NCBI GenBank assembly: GCA_021107695.1 | Contig: JAIOSI010000211.1 | Location: forward strand, 1-5,578 | DNA: 5,578 nucleotides | Source: a bacterium | Lineage (GTDB): Bacteria > RBG-13-66-14 | Direction: 5' to 3' | Part shown: positions 1 through 5,419 of the stretch, piece after piece | How the letters are laid out: each line of letters starts with the position of its first letter | Numbering within the stretch: position 1 is the first letter of the stretch | Made by a program: the position numbers and the translations under genes | Notes under the pieces: generated by a model | What the model was told of the DNA's origin: nothing | Database searches by the model: none | The model's input: the letters and a program-made list of their open reading frames with translations, nothing else

Positions 1-1385
1 AGCGACACAACGCCTGGCTGACGATCTTCACAGAGAAGGCACAGCAGCGAGCAGCGTCATTGGCGGAACTCTCCCCGGAGGAGCGAAGCAAGCTGCCGCT
101 CTACGGCGTTCCCCTGGCGGTGAAGGACAACCTCTGCTGGGGCGGAGAACCGACCACCTGTGGCAGTAAGCTGCTGGAGGGCTACGTCCCCAGCTACACC
201 GCCACCGTGGTGGAAAAGCTGGAACAGGCGGGAGCCGTGGTCATCGGCAAGACCAACCTCGACGAGTTCGCCTTCGGCTCCTCCAACGAGACCAGTGCCT
301 TCGGGGCGGTAACCAATCCGTTTGATGAAACCCGCACCCCGGGCGGATCTTCCGGTGGTAGTGCCGTGGCGGCAGGGGGCGTTCTCCTAGCCCTCGGCTC
401 GGACACTGGAGGCAGCGTCCGTCAACCCGCCGCATTTTGTGGAGTTTACGGTCTCAAGCCGACCTACGGACGGCTCTCCCGCTACGGGCTGGTGGCATTT
501 GCCAGCTCGATGGACCAGATAGGTCTCTTCGCCAGCCATCCCGCCGATCTGCGAATAGCTCTGGAGGTCTCTTCGGGAGCCGACCCCCACGATGCCACCA
601 GTGTTGAGCTGCCGGAGAAGCTCCCCGCTGGCTTTGACCCGCAGAACGCCACCATCGGCGTGATTAAGGAGTTCCAGCAGGAAGAGGGGCTTCAGCCAAA
701 GGTAGCCGAAGCGTTTACCAAACTTTGCGATACGCTGAAAAAACTCGGCTGCCGGATTAAGGAAATCTCCCTCCCCGCCATTGTCCACTCCACCGCCGTC
801 TATATGCTCACGGCGATGGCAGAGGCCTCAACCAACCTCTCCCGCTTCGACGGGGTGAACTACGGCAACCGCCAGATGTCCTTGCCCAATGATACCGACG
901 CGGTCTTTACCGAGGACGACGACGCCCTGCTGCGGATGTACGCCGGAACCCGTGGGGCAGGCTTTGGCGATGAGGTCAAGCGGCGGATCATGCTCGGCAC
1001 CTTCGCCCTCGCCGAGGGCTACTACGATGCCTACTACCTCCGGGCGCAGAAGGTGCGTACCCTCATCCGACAACAGTTCGACGCAGCCTTTGAGGAGGTT
1101 GACCTGATTATCTCGCCGACCACGCCGACCACCGCCTTCAAGCTCGGTGAGAAGAGCGACGACCCGGTGGCGATGTACCTCGCCGATATGTTCACCAATC
1201 CGGCGAACGAGGCGGGTATCTGCGCCCTGAACATCCCCTGGGGAGAGGACGACGCTGGTTTGCCGATTGGGATGCAGCTCATGGCTCCGGCATTCGCCGA
1301 GGAGCGGCTGATTCAGGCGGCGGAGCAGCTGCATGGGGTTCACGGTTCGTTCTTCTACGATGCAGTTCTTGGTCTCTACCTGTAA
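1..1385 (+). CDS. gatA: Glutamyl-tRNA(Gln)/aspartyl-tRNA(Asn) amidotransferase subunit A (5'-partial)
   Basis: GatA is the amidase-signature subunit of the cytoplasmic GatCAB complex. It releases ammonia from glutamine so that GatB can convert misacylated Glu-tRNA(Gln) or Asp-tRNA(Asn). The reading frame is open from the first complete codon at position 3, and the residues before the TTG at 60 (HNAWLTIFTEKA) already match the GatA N-terminal region, so the true start lies outside the window. By comparison with the usual family numbering about 35-40 residues are missing. The Ser-cisSer-Lys triad is visible: Lys in VKDN (codon 123-125), cis-Ser in PGGSSGGS (348-350) and nucleophile Ser in DTGGSVRQP (414-416). 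Later family blocks, FGDEVKRRIMLGT and LIISPTTPTTAFKLGEK, are intact. The stretch between the two serines is two residues shorter than in GatA proteins I know. gatB does not follow; gatC could lie upstream. Family assignment is very secure. Confidence 0.96.
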   Translation, partial: RHNAWLTIFTEKAQQRAASLAELSPEERSKLPLYGVPLAVKDNLCWGGEPTTCGSKLLEGYVPSYTATVVEKLEQAGAVVIGKTNLDEFAFGSSNETSAFGAVTNPFDETRTPGGSSGGSAVAAGGVLLALGSDTGGSVRQPAAFCGVYGLKPTYGRLSRYGLVAFASSMDQIGLFASHPADLRIALEVSSGADPHDATSVELPEKLPAGFDPQNATIGVIKEFQQEEGLQPKVAEAFTKLCDTLKKLGCRIKEISLPAIVHSTAVYMLTAMAEASTNLSRFDGVNYGNRQMSLPNDTDAVFTEDDDALLRMYAGTRGAGFGDEVKRRIMLGTFALAEGYYDAYYLRAQKVRTLIRQQFDAAFEEVDLIISPTTPTTAFKLGEKSDDPVAMYLADMFTNPANEAGICALNIPWGEDDAGLPIGMQLMAPAFAEERLIQAAEQLHGVHGSFFYDAVLGLYL

Positions 1386-1400
1386 AAAACCCCGTCGGAA

Positions 1401-1430
1401 TGGACAAATCAGCCGAGACCCTGCTATACT
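1401..1430 (+). promoter_or_regulatory. Housekeeping-sigma promoter with extended -10
   Basis: A -35 box TGGACA (1401-1406, five of six to TTGACA) is followed after 18 bases by TATACT (1425-1430, five of six to TATAAT). A TG one base before the -10 box makes the extended -10 form TGCTATACT (1422-1430). It lies just after the gatA stop and should start a transcript near 1436-1438, giving a leader of about 70 bases before the ATG at 1510. No terminator separates gatA from it, so read-through from gatA may add to expression. Confidence 0.7.
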
Positions 1431-1443
1431 TCGTGAATGCTAT

Positions 1444-1464
1444 GGGTATGAAAGACTCACACCC
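1444..1464 (+). other. Stem-loop in the 5' leader of the repeat protein gene
   Basis: GGGTATGA (1444-1451) can pair with TCACACCC (1457-1464) around a five-base loop, giving eight positions with one A-C mismatch. It falls within the predicted leader of the 1510 gene and is not followed by a T run, so it is not a terminator. It may stabilise the mRNA or be chance; no riboswitch class is recognised. Confidence 0.3.
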
Positions 1465-1509
1465 TTGCTCTCCTGTACAACTAGATCCCCCTCAACAAAA
1501 GGATAAACT

Positions 1510-2448
1510 ATGAAGAGGTTACTCCCCCTGATTTTGATCCTGCTGCTGGCGACTACAGGCTTTGCCAACAAGCCCGCTGGCGGTAACGTGGCTGGCACGC
1601 TGGTTCAGCCGATGTCCACCACCGTTACCAGTACCAGTAGCGGCAAGGTCAGCGATATGTGCGGCTTCTACGACTCCGCGCTGGACGACTACATCATCTA
1701 CTCCATCGAGAGCAACGGTCAGCTCTGGATGGCATCCGGCGACGCCTGGGCTGCCGACGGGACGCCCTGCCCCGGTTCCGCTCCTTACTCCCTCACCGGC
1801 TTTCACGATCCCGAAGCCGACGAGTGGATCGTCCTGACCATTGACAACAACGGGCGGCTCTATCGCTCCGGGGCTGAGGAATGGTTCGACCTTGAGCTGA
1901 ATATCTCCGGACGCGCGCCGTACTCCCTCGGCGGCTTCTACGATTCCGAACTTGACGACTACATCATCTACGCCGTTGACGGCGGTGGTCAGCTCTGGGT
2001 AGTCTCTGGCGATGTCTGGGAAAAGGACGGCAAGCCCTGCACCGGTAGCAGTCCATACAACCTCACCGCCTTCTACGATGTCATTGACGATAACTGGCTC
2101 GTCCTCGCTGTGGACAGTGGTGGCAAGGTCTTCGTCAGCGGTGCCGAGGAGTGGTTCGACTACGGCGTTAAGGTTCCCGGCTCCGGACCATACCACCTCG
2201 ACGGCTTCCTCGATCCAGCACTAAACAGCTACATCATCTTTGCGATGAACGGCAGTGGAGCAATCTACCTCGACCAGAACGGTGAGTCCTGGGCAGAGGC
2301 GGGGGTTAACCTCTCCGTGGGTGGCTTCACCTTCGACAGCTTCTACGATTCCGAAGCCGACGACTGGATCGTTTACGCCGTCAGCTCCGATGGCACGCTC
2401 TACACCAGCAACGCCGAGGAATGGTTCATGATGGTCGGCGGTATGTAG
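1510..2448 (+). CDS. Exported protein of six 45-residue repeats, probable beta-propeller
   Basis: This is a 312-residue protein of unknown function. The ATG at 1510 is preceded by AAAAGGA (1497-1503) at six bases, and the N-terminus is a clear Sec signal peptide: KR, then a long Leu/Ile core, ending near GFAN (residue 20). From residue 52 the chain consists of repeats starting at 52, 97, 142, 187, 232 and 277, exactly 45 residues apart. Each opens with a G/S/A-F-Y-D-like motif, then an acidic turn, a YIIY or WIV-L strand, a Gly turn and a second aromatic strand. Repeats 1 and 3 share SGD-W and DG-PC, with repeat 5 more diverged. Repeats 2, 4 and 6 share AEEWF. The last repeat stops after 36 residues, and residues 36-51 resemble the missing end (SSGK before GF), as expected for a propeller closed by its termini. 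The pattern recalls lectin or tectonin-type propellers, but no ligand can be assigned. It has its own promoter and terminator, so it is probably monocistronic. Confidence 0.9.
   Translation: MKRLLPLILILLLATTGFANKPAGGNVAGTLVQPMSTTVTSTSSGKVSDMCGFYDSALDDYIIYSIESNGQLWMASGDAWAADGTPCPGSAPYSLTGFHDPEADEWIVLTIDNNGRLYRSGAEEWFDLELNISGRAPYSLGGFYDSELDDYIIYAVDGGGQLWVVSGDVWEKDGKPCTGSSPYNLTAFYDVIDDNWLVLAVDSGGKVFVSGAEEWFDYGVKVPGSGPYHLDGFLDPALNSYIIFAMNGSGAIYLDQNGESWAEAGVNLSVGGFTFDSFYDSEADDWIVYAVSSDGTLYTSNAEEWFMMVGGM
1663..2445 (+). repeat. Six in-phase 135-bp coding repeats, arranged as three 270-bp pairs
   Basis: Repeat units begin at 1663, 1798, 1933, 2068, 2203 and 2338 with no insertion or deletion between them; the last unit is cut to 108 bp. 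Odd units resemble odd units and even units resemble even units. For example, GACTACATCATCTAC occurs in units 1 and 3, and GAGGAATGGTTC or GAGGAGTGGTTC in units 2, 4 and 6. This implies that a two-unit block was duplicated, after an older single-unit duplication. Confidence 0.85.
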
Positions 2449-2482
2449 CGTAACCGCATTTGACAAGAAGGTGTTCTTTTGT

Positions 2483-2514
2483 AGGGGCAACCCCCTGTGG
2501 TTGCCCTTCTTTAT
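2483..2514 (+). terminator. Rho-independent terminator after the repeat protein gene
   Basis: GGGCAACC (2485-2492) pairs perfectly with GGTTGCCC (2499-2506) around the six-base loop CCCTGT. A G-T and an A-T pair extend the base of the stem. TTCTTTATT follows directly. It sits about 35 bases after the stop at 2448 and should end that transcript. The same hairpin is also the left part of the palindromic element at 2480-2547. Confidence 0.75.
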
Positions 2515-2526
2515 TACTGGGCAGGC

Positions 2527-2538
2527 ACGGCGCGCCGT
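2527..2538. repeat. 12-bp perfect palindrome
   Basis: ACGGCGCGCCGT equals its own reverse complement. It has no loop, so it suits a dimeric protein site or a decayed hairpin tip better than an RNA stem. It lies inside the compound element described at 2480-2547. Confidence 0.5.
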
Positions 2539-2582
2539 ATCCCTATAGCCAGCAGGTACTCCAAAATCACCCGAAGAAAACA

Positions 2583-2609
2583 CCCCTTTGACTCTTTTAC
2601 TCAAAGGGG
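2583..2609. other. Perfect 9-bp stem-loop, possibly a terminator read on the minus strand
   Basis: CCCCTTTGA (2583-2591) pairs perfectly with TCAAAGGGG (2601-2609) around a nine-base loop. On the + strand no T run follows. On the minus strand the stem is followed by TGTTTTCTTC, which fits a terminator for leftward transcription, although no minus-strand gene is seen in the window. It could instead be an operator, since it overlaps the candidate promoter at 2588-2617. Confidence 0.45.
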
Positions 2610-2617
2610 AGTAAGAT
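2588..2617 (+). promoter_or_regulatory. Candidate promoter for the MBL hydrolase gene
   Basis: TTGACT (2588-2593, five of six to the -35 consensus) and TAAGAT (2612-2617, four of six to the -10 consensus) are 18 bases apart. The 9-bp dyad covers the -35 box and much of the spacer, which would allow a repressor to occlude the site. The -10 box is weak, so this is a tentative call, but some promoter is needed here because a terminator lies upstream. Confidence 0.35.
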
Positions 2618-2767
2618 ACGCTTGTAGGAGCGCAAAACTATCACTGGCTCAGAGACAGTGGTCTCATCATGAAAACAGGCAACCGCCAGCCCGATTCAGC
2701 CTCACCTGCCCTGAACTCATCTGGTTCAAGCACCCTGGGTCTGAGTACACCCTGGCAGATTCGCTAC

Positions 2768-2772
2768 TGGAG
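2768..2772 (+). promoter_or_regulatory. Ribosome binding site that fixes the MBL gene start
   Basis: TGGAG lies seven bases before the ATG at 2780. The alternative ATG at 2669 has no comparable purine-rich site in front of it, and the family similarity begins only after 2780. Confidence 0.6.
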
Positions 2773-2779
2773 TCGTACT

Positions 2780-3622
2780 ATGAAGCTATCAGTCATCTCC
2801 GACGGACACTTTCGCCTTGACGGCGGAGCAATGTTCGGCGTCGTGCCAAAGGTCATCTGGGAGCGCAAAGCCCCCGCCGATGAGCAGAACCGCATCCGTC
2901 TTGCCGCGGCATCAATCCTTGTGGAGATCAAAGGGAAGAAGATTCTGATCGACACCGGCATGGGCGATAAGTGGAGTAAGAAGGAGCGGACGATCTTCGC
3001 CATCGAGCAACCGCCGACCCTGGTGGAGTCCCTCGCCCGGCGGGGTATTACTCCCGACGAGATTGACTACGTCATCCTTACCCACCTCCACTTCGACCAT
3101 TCCGGCGGCGGTACCCGGCGTGATGATGATGGCATGCTCGTTCCAAGCTTCCCCAACGCCCGTTATGTGGTGCAGAAGAGGGAGTGGTACGCCGCCACTC
3201 ACCCCCACGACCGCAACCGGGCGAGCTATCGCGAAGAGAACTTCCGCCCCCTCGAAGCTGCCGGACTCCTGGACATCATCGATGGCGATGTCGAGGTGAT
3301 GAAGGGTATCCGCTGCCGACTCAGCGGCGGACACAGCGTGGGGCATCAGATCATTCTGCTGGAAGGTCGCGAGGGCGTAGCCTGTCATCTGGGCGATGAA
3401 TGCCCAACCCGGGCGCACCTGCCCGGCCCCTGGGTGATGGGCTATGACCTTGACCCGCTGCGGGCGATGCAACAGAAAACCCGCTACTCTGAAGAAGGTC
3501 AGGAGCTGGGCTGGGTGATGATCGCCGCCCACGACCCGGAGCAGCCGTTCTTCCGCCTGAGCCGGAATGAGAAAGGCCGCCTGGTTGGAAAAGCTCTGGA
3601 GGAGAAAACGCTGGAGCTGTAA
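2780..3622 (+). CDS. MBL-fold metallo-hydrolase
   Basis: This is a 280-residue enzyme of the metallo-beta-lactamase fold (COG0491-type), probably binding two metal ions and acting as a cytoplasmic hydrolase; no signal peptide is seen. The metal-binding set is complete: THLHFDH (His102, His104, Asp106, His107), SGGHSVGH (His185), HLGDE (Asp206) and AAHDPE (His251). The N-terminal block GGAMFGVVPKVIW and the block HLPGPWVMGYDLDP near residue 213 place it in a widespread subgroup that I know only as uncharacterised MBL-fold hydrolases. The third ligand sits in GGH rather than the commoner PGH. An in-frame ATG at 2669 would add 37 Ser/Pro-rich residues; 2780 was chosen because of its TGGAG site and because family-like sequence starts there. 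The substrate is unknown; lactonase activity is possible but not shown. The next gene begins 32 bp downstream with no terminator between. Confidence 0.9.
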   Translation: MKLSVISDGHFRLDGGAMFGVVPKVIWERKAPADEQNRIRLAAASILVEIKGKKILIDTGMGDKWSKKERTIFAIEQPPTLVESLARRGITPDEIDYVILTHLHFDHSGGGTRRDDDGMLVPSFPNARYVVQKREWYAATHPHDRNRASYREENFRPLEAAGLLDIIDGDVEVMKGIRCRLSGGHSVGHQIILLEGREGVACHLGDECPTRAHLPGPWVMGYDLDPLRAMQQKTRYSEEGQELGWVMIAAHDPEQPFFRLSRNEKGRLVGKALEEKTLEL

Positions 3623-3625
3623 GTT

Positions 3626-4425
3626 TTAGTGTATAAAGCAATTCAGGGGTAACTATGCCAAAGATCATTAGTATTCTGCTGATTCTATCCGCCACAGTTT
3701 CTTTTGCGGATATTTCTCAGGAAATATCCTATATATCCCTTGACTTGTTACCCGATGATGCCGAAGAAAGAGCATTAGACTTGGTTGAGGACTGGCTTGC
3801 GCATTTGCATCCAGATGAAAACATCGTGATTGGTGCTCCCGTACCTCTTCAGGCTCCAGATGGGTTTGTGCGTGCTTTGAGCTATCCTCTTGGTCTAAAT
3901 CATGAGGGTACTTTAACTCTTGATGATTGTTTGCAGGTATCTATCAGGTATAGCGAAGCAAAACATGCCAGATTAGATTACTTAAGATCACTTGATAGTG
4001 AGGGTAAAGAATTATTCTATAACCACTTAGATGAGAAAGCAGAAGAACTTTATAGTATCGTACGCAGCACTGGGGATGAATGGGATCAGTATCGTTTTAT
4101 TACCCTTGCCTTCTCTGATGATAATCCTGTGATTATCGGTACTAACAATTTGGTTGAGTTTGGTGCAAAAGATCAAGAAACAACAAGTACAAGTGGCGAT
4201 TCTGGAAAATTAGTTGGGTACGCATTTTGCCCATGGGACGGCATTTCAATAAGGATCGTCGGAGTTTACAAGACAATAAGTGGTGAGGAGTTTTACAGGT
4301 TTACACGTGGGTGTGTATTGCCGAATTCGTTTATTGAGTCTTACGTGAGTAAATTTCCTGTGATGAGTCAAATTTTAGAAAACTAACCTATATTTGAGAA
4401 TGAAATAATAAGAATTAGTGTCTAA
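3626..4425. repeat. Near-identical 11-bp direct repeats flanking the AT-rich segment
   Basis: TTAGTGTATAA (3626-3636) and TTAGTGTCTAA (4415-4425) match at ten of eleven positions. They bracket the AT-rich gene at 3655-4386 and lie close to where base composition changes on each side. They could be target duplications or recombination sites left by an insertion. In AT-rich sequence a chance match of this length is possible, and there is no recombinase gene between them. Confidence 0.35.
3655..4386 (+). CDS. AT-rich exported orphan protein
   Basis: This is a 243-residue protein that I do not recognise. The ATG at 3655 follows AGGGGT (3645-3650). Residues 1-18 form a Sec signal peptide with a short basic start (MPK), an Ile/Leu core and VSFA before the likely cut, so the protein is probably exported. 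The mature part is acidic, with an early Asp/Glu-rich helix-like segment (about 33-50), a second charged helical stretch (about 100-137), and a C-terminal half with alternating strand-like segments. It has three cysteines (92, 192, 220), no lipobox and no further membrane segment. Codon use differs sharply from all neighbours: a sample line (3961-4020) is 30% G+C, against 62% in the MBL gene (3241-3300). This suggests recent acquisition from another genome. It is probably transcribed with the MBL gene or from TATAAA (3632-3637), but no good -35 box is seen. Confidence 0.85.
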   Translation: MPKIISILLILSATVSFADISQEISYISLDLLPDDAEERALDLVEDWLAHLHPDENIVIGAPVPLQAPDGFVRALSYPLGLNHEGTLTLDDCLQVSIRYSEAKHARLDYLRSLDSEGKELFYNHLDEKAEELYSIVRSTGDEWDQYRFITLAFSDDNPVIIGTNNLVEFGAKDQETTSTSGDSGKLVGYAFCPWDGISIRIVGVYKTISGEEFYRFTRGCVLPNSFIESYVSKFPVMSQILEN

Positions 4426-4440
4426 GTAGCTTTCATTTTC
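4396..4440 (+). other. Inverted repeat after the AT-rich gene, possible weak terminator
   Basis: GAGAATGAAA (4396-4405) can pair with TTTCATTTTC (4431-4440) over ten positions with one G-T pair and a 25-base loop. That loop holds a small nested stem, TTAG/CTAA, around TGT. The long loop and lack of GC pairs make it a poor terminator, but the Ts in its 3' arm and its position between the AT-rich gene and the PD40 gene fit a transcript end or an element boundary. Confidence 0.35.
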
Positions 4441-4475
4441 AACACATTACCGTATCTCTACTCCAAAGGAACCCC

Positions 4476-5417
4476 ATGCGCCCATTCAGGCAAGCTGCTC
4501 TCGCTACTCTCCTGGTGCTGCTCCTCTCCTCGGCTGCTCTTGCCACAGAGCTGGAGGAGCGTTTCCTCTGTTACGTCGCTGTCGATCGAACCCGGGAAGG
4601 CTCCACGGTGATGCTCCTCGACCTCGGTGAGCCTCTGCTGCCCCGACCGCTGACTCGTTCCCACGATGCCGACGGCAACCCCATCCTGGCGACCAACGTT
4701 ACCGTGGCACCGGATGGTCAGCGGCTCGCCTTCGAGGCGCAGGCTGGCTACTACGGTGATTATGAAATATAACTCGCCGACCTGCAAAACCCCGGCATCT
4801 ACCGCAACTTTACGCGGAACGACGCCGACGACTCCTTCCCGGCGTGGAGTCCCGACGGGACGATGATCGCCCTCTTCCGCGGTGTCGAAAGCGGAGAGGG
4901 ACACGAGCTTTATGTGATTGATGCCGCCGAGGGTGAGATCTCCCGAAAGCTGACCAGCTCCGGTACGCTGAAGTCCCACGCCGCCTGGCATCCCGACTCC
5001 GTCCGTCTGGTCTATACCGGAGTTGATGAAAACGGCGATGATGAAATCTACCTCACCGACGCGCTGGGCAGCTTCAGCGAGAAGCTGACCGATAACGGCT
5101 GGCCGGACTACGACCCGACCTGGCATCCCGATGGTCGCCGCCTGGCAATCTGCACGGCGGTTCCCGACGACGAAGCAGGGAACGAGAACTACGACATCAT
5201 CCTTCTCGATACCGTGGACGGCTCGCTGGAGTATCTGGTGCAGTCGCCGGGGCTAGACATCAACCCCTGTTTCTCCGCCGACGGAGAATACATGGTCTTT
5301 GCCTCGGATCGCTTCGGCAACTTCGAGCTTTTCGTCTATGAACTCGACAGCGGCTTCGTCCGCCAGGTTACCTACAACGATGCCAGCGACGACCTCTTTC
5401 CCGTCTGGATTGATTAA
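4476..5417 (+). pseudogene. Exported TolB-like PD40 beta-propeller gene, interrupted by one in-frame TAA
   Basis: Read through its internal stop, this frame gives 313 positions. The ATG at 4476 follows AAAGGA (4465-4470) at five bases. Residues 1-23 are a Sec signal peptide ending SAALA, so the product would be periplasmic. Five PD40 (WD40-like, PF07676-type) motifs follow: APDG at about 78, SPDG at 125, HPDS at 172, HPDG at 217 and SADG at 267, spaced 45-50 residues apart. The chain ends at DDLFPVWID, just before a further motif would come, and begins mid-blade, which suits a six-bladed propeller closed by both termini. Codon 99 (4770-4772) is TAA, after YEI and before LADL. The homologous spot in a later blade reads EIYLTD, so Tyr is the expected residue and one base change explains the stop. 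Frame, composition and repeats continue unbroken past it, so this is a fresh mutation, a sequencing error or read-through. It lacks the N-terminal TolB domain, so it is not true TolB. Confidence 0.85.
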
Positions 5418-5419
5418 CA

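Larger units (their letters stand above)
2480..2547. repeat. Compound palindromic intergenic element (REP/MITE-like candidate)
   Basis: The segment opens with TGTAGGG (2480-2486) and closes with CCCTATA (2541-2547), which are inverted copies apart from one G-T position. Inside are the GGGCAACC/GGTTGCCC hairpin and the palindrome ACGGCGCGCCGT. From general knowledge, short intergenic repeats starting GTAGGGGC and ending in GCCCCTAC-like sequence are spread through many bacterial genomes, and this resembles a slightly decayed copy. Only one copy is visible here, so the repeat status is inferred. Confidence 0.45.
2449..2779. other. 331-bp non-coding region rich in dyad symmetry
   Basis: No convincing gene lies here. 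It holds, in order, a terminator hairpin within a compound palindromic element (2480-2547), a 12-bp palindrome (2527-2538), a second hairpin (2583-2609) overlapping a candidate promoter (2588-2617), and two small dyads: GAGAC/GTCTC (2652-2656 and 2661-2665) and TGAAC/GTTCA (2712-2716 and 2724-2728). The frame of the next gene is open from 2615, but the translated stretch is Ser/Pro-rich and unlike the enzyme family, so it is taken as untranslated leader. Confidence 0.7.

Noticed and set aside
60..62. TTG as the start codon of gatA
   Set aside because: The frame is open upstream to the window edge and the residues before 60 already match the GatA N-terminus, so the gene is simply cut by the window.
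1519..2196. Long minus-strand frame opposite the repeat gene (225 codons)
   Set aside because: It mirrors the repeats of the + strand gene, has no signal or family features, and is explained by biased third-position bases.
1663..2445. CRISPR array or tandem DNA satellite
   Set aside because: The 135-bp period is in frame and maintained as protein sequence with many synonymous differences.
2912..3532. Long minus-strand frame opposite the MBL gene (206 codons)
   Set aside because: The + strand frame carries the complete metal-binding set; the antisense frame has no recognisable feature.
2780..3622. Naming the MBL enzyme as an acyl-homoserine lactonase (aiiA-like)
   Set aside because: The ligand set is shared by many MBL hydrolases and nothing visible fixes the substrate.
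3655..4386. Calling the AT-rich protein a toxin or immunity protein
   Set aside because: There is no catalytic motif, partner gene or family resemblance; only export and foreign composition are supported.
4770..4772. Recoding of TAA as an amino acid
   Set aside because: gatA, the MBL gene, the 3655 gene and the PD40 gene itself all end at TAA in sensible places, so a general reassignment is not supported.
4458..5126. Long minus-strand frame opposite the PD40 gene (222 codons)
   Set aside because: It stays open because of codon bias on the + strand; the signal peptide and PD40 motifs are all on the + strand.
4863..5417. A separate gene starting at ATG 4863
   Set aside because: That Met lies inside a PD40 motif (SPDGTMIAL) with no ribosome site in front; it is the continuation of the 4476 gene after the TAA.
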